A stretch of 64,000 bases of DNA from Stenopsyche tienmushanensis (taxonomy: Eukaryota > Arthropoda > Insecta > Trichoptera > Stenopsychidae). This document shows positions 46,051 through 58,119 of this stretch, piece after piece; position 1 is the first letter of the stretch; every line of letters starts with the position of its first letter. The position numbers and the translations under genes were made by a program. The notes beneath the pieces are model-generated. The model was not told the DNA's origin, made no database searches, and saw only the letters and a list, made by a program, of their open reading frames with translations. The stretch lies in the NCBI GenBank assembly GCA_008973525.1, contig WACJ01000405.1, positions 1,240,001 through 1,304,000 of the forward strand, read 5' to 3'.

Positions 46051-46730
46051 TTTTTTTTGTAGAACTATTATTAAACATTATTTTTGTTTCAACAGATTTT
46101 TTTACGAGGGCAAAATGTTCAAAACCCGAAACTAACCAAGTCCACATCTGGCATCGTATGCTACTTTTTTATTTAGATTAAAATGTCACGAAAACCTGTA
46201 AAAGTCTCAAAGATAGTAATGGTGAATGTAATGCTAATGCAAAAAACACGTCCTCTTTTGAATTGCATTGCAATTGGTGTTGAGAAATGACATCAATTCC
46301 AACATTTTTACATAAAAAAAACTGTACTCCAACTTGGACTTCCAAACAATTTTATTCGCTATGCATAGTTGCATATAGACTTGGTGGCATCTTCATCTAA
46401 TAAATTCAAATCAAAATGTGTCCTCAAATAACATACGCATCCTTTATCTTGCAAACAGGTATTTTGTCATATATTATATTTTCATCGCATCATTTTATCA
46501 TGTTAAACAATGCCTATGGACCTTGTTTAGAGCGAATTCAATCCATGAAGCAATCTTATCTGCCGAGATTGTCTATTGGGTCCCGGCATGATATTTTCTG
46601 AAAACAATCGGTCTGAATGGTTGGATGAGAGCAAACAATGCCATGAATGTGGTTTGGAAGAGTTTTGAAGCAGCTCGCCGGTGGTGGATAATGGCTGCAT
46701 ACCCCGCCAGATGGCGGAGGCGCGTCTCAC

Positions 46731-47134
46731 CTGTGGTTGGGGCCACCTGAGCGGTTATCTGGCCGCGACCGCGAGCCTGGCCAGACAAGTCTTGTGCAGC
46801 ACCAGGCACTGCGCCGCTGCAGCTCCCCGCCGACATATAAGACGCGAGTGACTGTGATATCAATCCCCAGACTTGCTCCAGCACATTTGGGACTTTAGCA
46901 CACCAAGTGCCAATCTGGAAGCAGAGCCGCATGTCGTGTGTTGGGCCCCTTGTTTAGTTTCCCACGCCCACGGTGCCTGCACAGGTGAGAAATCTTATCA
47001 TTATTCTGTACCGCAGAATCGGCGCCACTAATTAAATCTGCTGTCATGTGAAAACTGCTTTCATCCGATCTTTCCGATCCATCGCCCTCGTCCTGAAGTC
47101 TTTCAAAACACCATAATTTATTTTTATTATTCAA
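46731..47134 (-). other. GC-rich island with coding-like minus frames, candidate exons
   Basis: Minus strand: a 79-codon frame (46895-47134) contains RLQDEGDGSERSDESSFHMT and ADLISGADSAVQNNDK. Another, 46731-46914, is bounded by CTGCTTCCAG and a strong donor CACAG|GTGAGA and reads WCAKVPNVLEQVWGLISQSL, then QARGRGQITAQVAPTT. The frames are not joined by an evident intron. A plus frame (MAEARLTCGWGHLSGYLAAT) is open across the same GC peak, so strand and coding status are uncertain. No family is recognised. Confidence 0.3.
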
Positions 47135-47539
47135 AAAATAAGCGCGCTAAAAATACACCGCATTCCCTGCATAGCAAAGATGCGCTGATATGTGACCCAA
47201 AATGATCATATTTGATCAACGCCAATTGTGCACAAATAAAGCCAACAATAACATATTACATATTTAAATTTCTATATGAATAATTGAGATAAATCATACA
47301 TACGACGGCTGGTTCATTGACAAGGCCACCCAATTTCTTATTTTGTCCTTCGAATTCATCTTATCTATTAAATAAGACTTTAACATTTAACGCCATAGGA
47401 AGTTATTTTGATACATAATTATCTTACGATGCGAATAATAAAGCGACGATATAACGTCGTTGGCACTTTTCGCAATTGTTGACAACAGCGATATATTGGC
47501 GTCTGGCATTAAAAGAGTTTGTGTATTATGATCTAAAAT

Positions 47540-47705
47540 TGCAATACTGCAATCAAGTTCCTGCACTACAGCTTTAGCCACGTCTATTGAAGCCCTAACC
47601 ACCTTATATCAAAAGTATACGACGCTTATTTAACAACAATTAACGTAAACTACTTGTAGATAATACATCAGCTTTGTAGATTTTGATTTAATACCATTAT
47701 CAGAA
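47540..47705 (-). mobile_element. Tc1-like N-terminal relic
   Basis: The minus frame begins MVRASIDVAKAVVQELDCSI and its flank TAAACTACTTGTAGATAATA matches the copies at 16150-16480 and 62730-62865. The 71-codon frame 47387-47602 is a leftover of this copy. Confidence 0.55.
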
Positions 47706-48129
47706 TTTTAGAAACAACTATTACGGATCACGTGACTATTATCAAAAAAATGATTAGGAAGTCTCTGAAAGATCGATGTAAGAAATCTCCTTACAAATAG
47801 ATTTAAATTAACACCACTCATCTGTCCAATCAAACCCTATGATCCGACAATATAATCTTTGGGATAAATGTTTATTTACATCATTCGTAATCATTAAAAA
47901 AAATTATTCGGTTGCTCGGATGTCGTTATTCAATAATTTAAGCTAAATATAGAATAACTTGTGGCATATTTATAATCCCTTCTGAAGTTGCTCAAATGTT
48001 TATTTGTGAAGAACCAATATTTATTTATATAAATTTGTTTGAAACTACATTAATACCATCGAATTTCATGGCATGGATCTCCAACTTATTCAATAACTTG
48101 CAAGTTAAATAGAAATTGTATACCAAATG

Positions 48130-48690
48130 ATAAAGATGCGTGTTTGTGTAATATATAATAAAATAGGAATGCTACCGATGTACGCAGCAGAGGCGGGGCG
48201 ACACACTAAAAAAATTCTCCCTCTCTTTTCGACCAACTGCCTGTTTTTCTATAGAAATTTTAAGTGATAATCCCACATATTAATGACTTTTATTTTGTCT
48301 ATCTCAATACATATTTAAGTTTTTGCATTGACTTATCTACATAATAAAATTGAATATATGTATGTCTGTCTGTTCTACTTGTAACCCCACACCAATTGCT
48401 CGATCTTGAGCAAAATGCTGATATGATTGACAAAAATATTTATTATTACTATACACTTGGATTTATTTTTATGCGATAGATACGTTCCATGGAAAGTCGC
48501 ATATAAAAAAAATTGCATAAAAAAGACTTGAACTACATAGAAAAATAAGGGGTTCCATTATTTTAAAAACCGCATAACTTCAAATCACTGTGATAGAATG
48601 TACCAAAAATCGCATAAAAAAAGTTTATAAAAAATTCATATAAATAAAAATACTACATATTTATCTTAGAATTGCTTTATTAAAGTCTAT
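48130..48690. repeat. Short dispersed repeats
   Basis: 48140-48180 carries GTGTAATATATAATAAAATA, shared with 21.55 and 26.92 kb. 48445-48690 (TACACTTGGATTTATTTTTATGCGA and several CGCATAAAAAA blocks) is related to 63262-63540. Their classes are unknown. Confidence 0.4.
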
Positions 48691-48699
48691 TTTCAAGTC

Positions 48700-48914
48700 T
48701 ACTCAACATACGTTCATTCGTCATCCTTCTGTGTTGAAATCGTCACAGGTAAATGGATTTGTACAGATGATAAATGGCGGATCTACAAATATAGGATCTA
48801 AGTTTATCATGTTTTTAAATTAGCTCACTACTCAAGGGGTTAAATCAAATTTAATGAAGATTTTCAAGAATTTTGGCCGCAAACGAAATGGACGCTATAG
48901 AAGGATTGACTGTA
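48700..48914. mobile_element. TTAA-MITE right end and pogo-like MITE end
   Basis: 48700-48839 contains GATGATAAATGGCGGATCTA and ends CTCACTACTCAAGGGG before TTAA (48840-48843). At 48890-48914 GACGCTATAGAAGGATTGAC, followed by TGTA, matches the right end of the pogo-like MITE at 13487-13657. Confidence 0.6.
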
Positions 48915-49014
48915 CTTACACTCTCCCAAATCTTCAAGAACTGCATTAATAAATCAAATGACAATATCACATGTACAAATAGCCAATATTTTAGTGATTT
49001 TTTAAATATCATTC

Positions 49015-49180
49015 CTTAAAACCGCGCAGCGTGAGTAAATCTTGTATATCAATAAATGAACCTTTACACTGTTGATATCACACAATATTCGTTCATTTCT
49101 TCGCGTAAACATAAACGATACACATGTGTGTCTTCATTTTTAGTAGCACTATTATCGATGTGATTTCTTTAACCCTCCCG
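49015..49180 (-). mobile_element. TTAA-MITE core fragment
   Basis: ACCGCGCAGCGTGAGTAAAT, ACACTGTTGATATCACACAA and TTCTTCGCGTAAACATAAAC are the core of the family in reverse orientation. Both ends are lost, though TTTAACCCTCCCG just to the right resembles an end. Confidence 0.6.
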
Positions 49181-49189
49181 TACCGATGG

Positions 49190-50390
49190 GGTACCTTCAT
49201 TTCGATTTTATTCGAATAACTCCTCTAATATATATACTACGCATTTGAAACTTTTTGTATTTGTGGCAAAGCTCCCAAAGAATATATAATTAAAAAATCA
49301 GGACTTTTTTTCAACCGCAAATAAGAGAAAATAATAAAATACAAAATTTGTTTATGAGTCAAAAGCAAATCATTCAAAAGCAAGCAAATAAAAAAAATCA
49401 AGGCGCATTTGATTTTTCTTTTCAAAGTCCACACACAATTCCAAGACCGTTATCAACTGAACATTACCGTTTTATTTCACGCCTTAATGGCAAATGCCAA
49501 CATACCATTTTTACACGCTGATTTCGATAAACAAATTACATGCATATTTTGACGCATGTCAAAATTGAGGATATTCAAAATGTAATTAAATTTATAATTA
49601 GGCATTCAAAGTCGAAGGTCATCATCATGTCAGACGCAATTTAAAACCAAAAATGATCACGGATCCGTTTACATAAATAATGCTTAGATAATGTATGCAA
49701 AATGATGGATGATGGTCATATTTTAATTAAAAGCAGATGTGTACAAAGGACGCCGAAATCACTCAATGGACCGTTTATTTTGGACATGCTGTAGCGTACA
49801 GAGTGTGCACAACGCACTGAATGCCGCCATCAATGAGATAATTTACCCCAAATTACCGTAGCATATTTTATAAAACGTATGAAACAATACCTCATTGTTA
49901 ATTTAAAAGTCTAATTAATTATGTCAGAACATCACAATAGTAATTGATTTAATTTAAATTTTATGCAATTCTTGGCGAATCCGATAGGCTTTCACCTTTC
50001 AGCATTACGACCAAACATTGCGCAATAGTGGACAAGCACAATATTGTCGCAAATCTTGGAAGGAAACGAGCATTTCGTCAATGAATAAAACATTAAATTA
50101 AAGGGTTTGAACAATTCCCATAGAAAAATATGAATTTTTATAATTCGTGACGCAAACGATATATTCTTAATGAGGAAAAAATATATGAAACCTGTGCTAA
50201 TATTGATATCAAATATTGGAAATATCAGGCGACGATGTTACATATCCGCTTTATGTTAAATTGGTGTGCTTCTTCTCGTTAGTGACCTTATTGCTATATT
50301 TCAATTCGATTAATTCAAATGTTACGGTTGATGAACCTGTTGGATGAATTCACACATTTAAATGCAGGCAAACAAGACATCAAATTCAAA
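49190..50390. other. Intergenic, no gene seen
   Basis: AT-rich, single-copy-looking DNA without a domain-bearing frame or a shared repeat. Confidence 0.45.
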
Positions 50391-50394
50391 ATCC

Positions 50395-50985
50395 CAGGGA
50401 TCCCGGACAGTTTTAAGTACTCAGCATCAGTAAACTCAATCCCGAAAAAATCGGGAGCTTAGGCGACGCCTAGTGGCAGTAACTGTCTAATCTATGTATA
50501 CATATATATAATACAGTACATACACGTTTTTCAAATTGTTATATTAACCTTTCTCTACCGGTGATGTATTTACTACACCTCGACTCTAATAATGGAAATA
50601 TCGATATGAAATATAATAGATACGGGATTTAGAATTTTTGTATTCCTCCGTAATATAACTAGGAATCATATCAAAGTATTATAATATGTAAGTATTCATC
50701 TGCAGCGACGGAAATAAATAATTTGTCGGGAAATCGGGAATTTTGCGAGTTTTAGTTCGTGTCTCGGCAGAAAGGAATTGTATCAGTCACGTTGATGGTG
50801 TTATACGAAAATGGGGGCTCACGCGATCATCAATTCGAACTAGCATTTAAATTTCTGATGACGATACCTCCAAAGAGTGTGGAGGCTGAGCATGCATTTT
50901 CAGCAGGAAATTGCCTGGCTTCCAAAATCAGATCCAGACTAAATGAAGAAACTGAAGATTTCTCACCGCCCTGATTTCATATTTT
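50395..50985 (+). mobile_element. hAT-like element retaining transposase C-terminal motif
   Basis: A mutated left end (CCCAGGGATCCCGGACAG) leads through the shared leader to a frame at 50759-50974: FKFLMTIPPKSVEAEHAFSA, then CLASKIRSRLNEET. This matches the hAT C-terminal dimerisation motif (P-x-x-S-x-E-x-x-F-S ... K-x-R-x-R-L). The leader is fused directly to this C-terminal piece, as at 56649-57412, so both descend from one deletion. The right end is missing. Confidence 0.8.
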
Positions 50986-51142
50986 CAAGGTGGGTTATCC
51001 TGCAAAAAAATCCAAAATTCAAAAAGATTTATTTAAAAAATTCATTTTTAACTATTTTCAAAAAAATTAAAACTGAAAAAATAAGGCCAAAATATTTTTT
51101 TAAACAGTCGCCATTTTGTGATTTTTTTGGCAGTCAATTGTA

Positions 51143-51741
51143 AATATACACTGTTGATAGCATACAAGATCACGTCATTTCTTTACACAAAATATCGCTT
51201 TAGAAGGAAATGATAATTGGACAAAGACTCATTCAACAAGCAGCGACGAACAGGAAGAAATTAAAAAAATAAACAATGTCGATAGCACACAATATTCGGT
51301 CATTCTTTTGCGTAAACAAATAACAGACTTGAAATCACAATCATTATTAGGCCTGATCCACACTATGGTGCCAGTAACGGTTCGATCTCGCTCCGGTCTC
51401 GGTCCGATCAAATATTCTTACACAAGAAACAATCAGAGTATTCACACTATAGGATCGTTCCAATCCCGTTTTTTGTATGAGAATATTTGACCGGACCGAG
51501 ACCGAGAGCGAGATCGAACCGTTACCGGCACCATAGTGTGGATCAGGCCTTAGTCAAAAAAATTTGGGCCAACGATCCATACAATCGTCCGATGTATGCG
51601 GGGAAGCTCTCCGTCTCTGTTTCTCGAACTGCGCTACGTTTTCTTTCTGTCTTTGTCTGTCTCCGAGCTCAATGTACAAGAGTGCACTTTTTGAATAAGC
51701 GGAGGGGGATCGCAGGCCCTGGGATAGTACTCCTTTAGGGG
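51143..51741 (-). mobile_element. TTAA-MITE interrupted by another MITE
   Basis: Right boundary GTACTCCTTTAGGGG followed by TTAA (51742-51745). The family blocks run leftward in reverse (GAACTGCGCTACGTTTTCTT, AACAAGCAGCGACGAACAGG) until TACACTGTTGATAGCATACA at about 51145, where the left end is lost. The block at 51350-51549 is a separate insertion. Confidence 0.75.
51350..51549. mobile_element. PIF/Harbinger-like MITE, 200 bp, nested in a TTAA-MITE
   Basis: Left arm GGCCTGATCCACACTATGGT and the matching right arm ending GGATCAGGCC form inverted repeats of about 70 bp with few mismatches. TTA is present on both sides (51347-51349, 51550-51552). A 3 bp TTA duplication with GGCC ends fits PIF/Harbinger insertion. 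Confidence 0.8.
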
Positions 51742-51889
51742 TTAAGAAGCATTCCTCCCTTGTAGTCACATTGCCGCCAAATTACTCCTTGAGTTTCCTA
51801 ATTCCATAAGAATTAAATACCATATTATTATTGATTGTTTTTTTTCCATTTGTTAACTGAAATTGTTAGCTAAAAGATGATCTAATCTT

Positions 51890-52110
51890 CTTCTAATATA
51901 TAAAAATGAATCTTTGTTTGTTCGTATGTAATACGTTGCCATACCGTTCATCAGATTGCGATAAAACTTCGTACATTTATTGCTAAGAATAACGCGAGTA
52001 AAATAGGCATAGTCTAATATATAAATAAAAATGTTTGTTTGTCCGTATTTAATGCGCTGCCATACCGTTCATCCGATTGCGATGAAATTTTGTCGACTTA
52101 TTGTTTACAC
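51890..52110 (+). repeat. Two tandem units of the ~130 bp repeat
   Basis: TAATACGTTGCCATACCGTTCATCAGATTGCG and, 126 bases later, TAATGCGCTGCCATACCGTTCATCCGATTGCG start successive units. Each is preceded by TAATATATAAA(T)AAAAATG and TTTGTTTGT. Confidence 0.65.
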
Positions 52111-52119
52111 TTGCGGGAA

Positions 52120-53985
52120 TAACATTCAAAAACGGAAAATAATCAATTATAAATAGGAAGAAGATCCAAACAAAGTCATTTTGTTGGAGCATTATTTTTG
52201 TTTGATATTGATTTTTTATTATCGTCAAGTCCGTTAACAGTGTTAACAGTAATTCTACTGCTAAGATTATCGAATCATGTTCAAACAATTCCATACGAAT
52301 AGCCCCAGGAATATCTCACCAACCTATCCACAACCCACCAAAAAGCCTTTTATATTATTAATCTTGGTTTAGGAGTAGAAACAAATACCAGAATCCAATA
52401 ATTATATTTTTGTTTGCGTAACATGATTATATTATATAAGGCAAAACACCCAGGCATCATATTTTGATGATATTATACTCATCGCAAATCATGATTAATA
52501 TTTCTGTCAAGGCTTGTTCTTTGCCATTCTAGTCCGATTAGCGACAATCCATAGAAACCCAAATTCCCTGTTTGTTTAATTAACTTATACGACGAAAGAA
52601 AAGTTGACTCTCCTATAGCATCCACTTCGTTTACGACAAAAATAATAAGCATCATTTGGCTCACGTGTCAAATGTAAACAACATGAGTCGCGAAGATCAT
52701 GTGATAATCAAAAGTATTTATTTATTTGAAGAAAAGTATAGGAATTTTTAAAACGCAATAGTTTCAATGGATTGTCCATGCTTTGAATTACATTTGTAGA
52801 GATGTTGCTGTAAAGCTGAACCAAAGTCGTAGCATCAAAGGGTAGCTGCATGAAAAACGTCTTCCGCTTCCGGCTCATTCTTCGACAAAATTAGAAAGCC
52901 TATCGGATATTGCCGAAGGCGCATTCGTGACTCTAATGACAGACCTGCATTGGGAAATGCGATTGCCAATCGCACAAAATATAATCGCCATCATTAAAAG
53001 ATCTCGACGACGACGACGATAATGGATCGCTGCTAGTTGGCCAATGAAAAAACACTCATTCGATTACAGAATCGGGCGATCTAAATTATAACACCACTTA
53101 TCGTCTGCAAACAATGGCATTTTTGCCATGGCTCAGGATGTTATTAGCAATCACATGTTGCCGGTGTCGGCGCTCCGTCAGATCTTAATATTTTTGTATC
53201 GGACAAAAATCGCATAACTGACACACATATCAATCACAAACTGCAACCATATGCGATACAATGAATCACTATACTATTGTTTGAAATGTCAGGAAACACT
53301 GATACAATGTATCTCTTTATGCGGCCCATCAATGTTTGATATTATAGGGAGCGTCGTGTGTGTCATAATTTTGGATTTGCACCCAAAAAAAAAGGTAGAA
53401 AAGACCCAGGCTAAACCCTGTAGTAAAAAACGACAGTAAAACATCTGAATCTCAGGTAGAAGAATGTCGAGAGATTCTTCCGAAGACATAAAACACCCTC
53501 GGGAATCAAATGTGTAGCAATGGTATCATCATATATTCGGTATATACATCCAAGAGCTTTCCTCCTTGATAAGCTAAAAATAATGCATTATTCAGGAATT
53601 TTAATGTCGATAAAAGGTTTTTAAAAAATCAATTAAGATTAATATCACAGCATCTTTGATACGATCTCGCAATTCATAAATATCTTCGGAACGAATCACT
53701 ATAAAGTAAGATTGCAAGCATATGCGTGGTAAAGTATGATCGTGCTGCAGCGGCGTTTGTGTGCATTTGTGCGGGGCTTGTGAGAAGCAATCGGTCGGTT
53801 TTGATTTATTGTAGGTTGTTATCAAAAAATCATAAATCTGTTCAAAATAATTACAGCCACAATGAAAGCCATATTTTAGATATTGCAATATCTGATGCGT
53901 CCAGATTATTTATGATCACGTACTAATTCACTTTTATTTTTGAATTGCAAATTATGGTTCTATATCATAAAAATGTTTTTTATAA
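52120..53985. other. Intergenic, no supported gene
   Basis: A partial pogo-like MITE end lies at about 52605-52660 (GTTGACTCTCCTATAGCATC). The 62-codon frame 53251-53439 (YYCLKCQETLIQCISLCG, Lys-rich end) is open and mildly protein-like but unrecognised. Other frames overlap on opposite strands. Confidence 0.4.
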
Positions 53986-53989
53986 AGCT

Positions 53990-54095
53990 TATTGTCCACA
54001 CAAATCCACTTTTCTCTCAGGACCGCGCAGCGTGAATGAAGCGTGTATATCAATAAATAAACCTTAACACTGTTGATAACACACAATATTTTTTA
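53990..54095 (-). mobile_element. TTAA-MITE core fragment
   Basis: TTGTCCACACAAATCCACTT, GACCGCGCAGCGTGAATGAA and ACACTGTTGATAACACACAA belong to the family core in reverse orientation. Ends are absent. Confidence 0.6.
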
Positions 54096-54531
54096 ATTTC
54101 GTTAATTCGTTAATCCATAAAGTCTGCATGAATTTAATTTGACACACATAAAATATGACACATTAGATGAGTACTTTCAAGTACAATAATATAATGAATT
54201 ATCCTCGGCGTCTGTAGAAGATTTTGGGCGGTCCGGTCTTTTACTGTCGTTCAAAGTCTCAATCTCTTGCTGTCTTCTAATGGCACAATGATGGAAATCT
54301 TTTTGAAATGGATAATTGTGATTAGGTAGTCTCACATATTCATAATGTCAATTATTCGAACAACGAATATGAATTTGGTAAAATATTTTAATATTTTACT
54401 AATATATACGGGAGTGATTCAAATATAAACCGGAATTTCGTTGTAATTTTGAAGTCAAACAAAATTTTAAAAAAATCAGAATTTTATTCACATTTCGAAA
54501 ATAAAAGTGCATTGAACGTTTCTACTTTTAA

Positions 54532-54846
54532 CCCATTGAATAGTCAATTAATTTTATAATGACTAAACGTATATGTCCGCCATGTGTCAAGACCGCGCAG
54601 CGCGTATGAAGCTTGTATATCAATAAATAAACACTGTTGATAGCACACAATATTCCTTCATTTTTTTGCGTAAACATAAACAATAAACTTGAAATTGATT
54701 AATTTGGGTTATTGATCTGATGAAGTATGATGTACGCAAAACAAGACTCTCTCCGTCGCTGTCTCTCCCCAAACTCAACGTGCAAGAATGCTCTTTCTAA
54801 ATCACTGGAATTCGATCGCAAATACGCGATTGTACTCATCAAGACA
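54532..54846 (-). mobile_element. TTAA-MITE, 315 bp, both TTAA flanks
   Basis: TTAA (54528-54531), CCCATTGAATAG, then GACCGCGCAGCGCGTATGAA, TTTTTGCGTAAACATAAACA and CGTCGCTGTCTCTCCCCAAA, ending ACTCATCAAGACA before TTAA (54847-54850). The size matches the copy at 21683-21988, with more sequence drift. Confidence 0.75.
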
Positions 54847-54859
54847 TTAAACTTGACTA

Positions 54860-56400
54860 GACGTGATCAAAAATATTCTTCCATTTCTTCTTTTATTATC
54901 TGCCTTTCTAAATTAGAGTTGTTGGATGTCTCGGATGTCAATGCAATGGGCTCTTTTTTAAGGAATATTTTATATACTCTTCTGTAAAGGGAAGAACGTT
55001 CCCCGTTTCTAAACATAATTTTAATTTGAATTTCTTGTTTCTTCCTTTCGCATATTGATATACAACAGCATAGTTTTACTTAAATCAGTATTAATTTCTT
55101 CAAGTATGTAATACACTTTCTGCAGTTATCAGCGTGGCATTTTTAGCACTTTTTATTTTATTTTTTGCATCCTTCATTACAATTTCGATTGGCAAAAGAA
55201 CATTGAACAATTTTCTTAACAAAAATATTTTTTCATTATATTGAAAAAAATGGCAAATATATTTTAATATTGAATATTCTACTTGCACATTTGGAATGTG
55301 TGCAGTAGTGGGATCGATCCGGTTCCTTTCAGATTCTGTATGATTTTTTTGTAAATGTAATTCTTTTCACTCCCAATTTGCAGATTAAATTCGCAAAATT
55401 TAAACAACTGCCCAATAACAAAAAAAATACTTGTAGTAATATTGCAGTTTCCAAAATTATTAGTATTCAGATAAAGTAAGCCGCTTCACTTGGGAAAATG
55501 TAGATGTTATGCTCTTCAGAAATTTCTGGAACTGAGGTTTATTAGTCAAAACTGGACCACATATTGATTATAACCAAATATTTAGGATCTTCTAAGAAGT
55601 AAATCAAGAATGGTTTACAATCCCACCATTGGATCCATATGAAATATTTGTATAAAATAAGCCCAAATCTATTATAAGTTCATATTTGAGTAGGATGTAG
55701 ATAGAATTTGACAGGTGATGATCCTGAAAAATCAAGGCAATTTGGAGTTGCTTAAATAAAACTGAATAAGCAGGGAAAAGAGCTTTCTGTTGGGGGTGGG
55801 GGAGTAGGAGAAAGCAAACCGGTTGTTGAAAAATCGAAATTCCACCAATGGATCTGTGTTTGATATATGCAGGCGAGATGAATCATGGGTCCCAAGAATG
55901 AGGCTTTAGCAGCCGAAGGTACACGTCCTATAGTAAAGCAGAAGGTCAATGTTTCGCTTATCTTGCACTGACCCCGCCGCCATTTTGCATCGGCACTCGA
56001 CATTCCAAGAGTCAGCTGCCGGACCGTTGCGTGCTCGCCGATCACAAAACCTGCTATCTCAAACAACCCGCAACATGCAAATTCCAACATTTCACTTTTT
56101 GCGCACCTAATCTGCATTTTCAATTTCAAGGCTGTGTTTGATACTTTCATCCCAGCCACCTAGTCCCCATTCCATCGCGGCGGTTCAGAGAATAATTAAA
56201 ACCATGCATTGAATACATTCTACCCGGCCAACAATGTACTTTCTTTTTCCCATCATAAAAATTGCGACGGTTTTATGCAAAAGTGGTACGTCGATTGGTA
56301 TTCAGATGTCTAGAAATCTTCAATGCCAGAGTCCATTGTATTTGCATTTATTTTTACTATTGAACAGTTTCAGTGCAAGATCGCAATAGATCATACTTTG
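54860..56400. other. Intergenic, no supported gene
   Basis: Mostly AT-rich. A 135-codon minus frame (55752-56159) covers a small GC-richer part. It includes CAKSEMLEFACCGLFEIAGF but no domain, and no splice signals define an exon. Confidence 0.35.
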
Positions 56401-56420
56401 ACATCACCGGCTGCTTTTAG

Positions 56421-56568
56421 ATCGAACCCCCGCTTGAGAGCATCTCGGTGCTATGCGAGATCCGTAACCATGGTCCCGACCCACAAGTCGGCTGCAATGA
56501 ACGACGGAACATACGTTTATGATTTCAATCGTTCGGTAATAGAGATCGAAATAAAGCAGATGCTGCAG
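56421..56568 (+). CDS. Candidate coding exon, 49 codons, function unknown
   Basis: An acceptor (CTGCTTTTAG, ending 56420) and a donor (CTGCAG|GTAATC) enclose 148 bp. The frame entered at its second base is open and reads MVPTHKSAAMNDGTYVYDFN then RSVIEIEIKQMLQ after an Arg/Ser-rich start. An ATG in good context (ACCATGG) lies inside. It continues open past the donor to 56643. I know no matching family. It may be chance. Confidence 0.25.
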
Positions 56569-56648
56569 GTAATCCGCGAAGAAAGGACCCCCTGCGAAAA
56601 TCCTTACAAAATCCATCGGATGAAAAAAATAATTCAGGTCTGAAAGAG

Positions 56649-57412
56649 TTAAGAAAAGATAAAAATACGATTCAAAAATAGATAAATAAAAAAATCAAAT
56701 ATTATTTTGAAAATATGTCCGAAGTAGCATTGAACATCGAGTGTTTCGTCATTTAGTCTGGATCTTATTTTGGTAACCAGGCAACTTACTGCTGAAAATG
56801 CACGCTCAGCCTCCACACATGTTGGAGGTATCGTCATCACATATTTAAATGCTAGTTCGAGTTGATGACCGCATGAGTTCCCATTTGCGTATAACACCAT
56901 CAACGTGGCTGATAAAATTCGTTTCTGCTGAGACACGGCCTAAAACTCGCCAAATTCCCGATTTCCCGTCAAATTATTTATTTCCGTCACTGCAGATAAA
57001 TACTTACATACTATAATACTTTGATGTGATTCGTAATTATATTACGGAGGGATAAAGAAAAATTTGAACCCCGTATCTATTATATTTCATATCGATATTC
57101 CCATTGTTAGAGGCGATGTGTAGTAAATACATCACCGATAGAGAAAGGTTAATATATATCAATTTGAAAAACATATATGTACTTTATATAGGTATACATA
57201 GATTAGACAGTTACTACCTCTAGGCGTCGTCTAAGCTCGCTAATTAGTAGTTACGCCACTATTTTTAAGCGTCCAGATTTTGGCGGAAAAGTCTCAAATT
57301 GCTGCTAGATAAAAATTTCAATCCCGATTTTTTCGGGATTGCGTTTACTAATCCCGGGATTCATGAGCACCTAAAACTGTCCGAGATCCCGGGATTGGAT
57401 TCCCTACTGATG
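56649..57412 (-). mobile_element. hAT-like element with transposase C-terminal frame
   Basis: The outer end at 57412 is CCCGGGATTGGATTCCCTA. Reading on the minus strand, the shared leader runs to about 56960 and then straight into a 95-codon frame (56936-56649): FKYVMTIPPTCVEAERAFSA, then CLVTKIRSRLNDETLD, the hAT dimerisation motif. The N-terminal and catalytic regions are deleted. The other end is not seen. Confidence 0.85.
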
Positions 57413-57429
57413 GAAGATCGGGAATGGCG

Positions 57430-58115
57430 TCATCGTTCGAGTATCACTACTCCTTTGCGGAAATCTATTCTTGAAAATAGAAAATCCGAAAATGATAGGC
57501 TGCAGTTTTCCCAGGATTGTTTTCCACGTTATAGTGATGTTTCTTGAAAAATGGTGGAGGACTTCTCAAGATGATTAGTACATTTTCTTTCCTTACAAGG
57601 ACAAAAAGATGACCTGCGTGATACTCAACAACAAAAAATGCATATAAAGGGTTGCGTTAATTAAAATGCTATCATTTTAAAACTAACAGGTATTTTTCAA
57701 AATAATTCAGGTAAAATGTGTGTAATTACTTGGAAATTCCATGTTTTTCTCAATCTTTTGCAGGTATGAACTTAAAAAAAGAATAATTCCGCTTTGAATG
57801 TCAATGCTCATTTTTTTGTAATGGTTTTTACACACATTTTTTTCTGAATATTTAGATGTATCAAAAAATGTTCGACGACCGTTCAAGTGCTTTTATTTTT
57901 TTGTACAATACATTTATTATAAAATATACTTTTGCCACAACGTACATGCAAAATTTATTTTGAAATTGAATGCTTCTAGTGACATATCTTCGAAGAAATT
58001 AAAAAAATTTCGTCTGGGCGATAGTCTGAGACCCAATGAAAATCAGATTACTCTGAGAAAAAAAATGAGTTTCCCATCGCAAAAGTGTAAATCTTCGAAA
58101 AGAACGAAGGGTTTT
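57430..58115. other. AT-rich intergenic, no gene seen
   Basis: GTTCGAGTATCACTACTCCT at 57437 is a scrap of the 6.43/62.3 kb repeat. Nothing else was recognised. Confidence 0.4.
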
Positions 58116-58119
58116 GTTC

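Noticed and set aside
55752..56159. 135-codon minus frame
   Set aside because: No domain, low-complexity Pro/Ser end, and no splice or poly(A) support.
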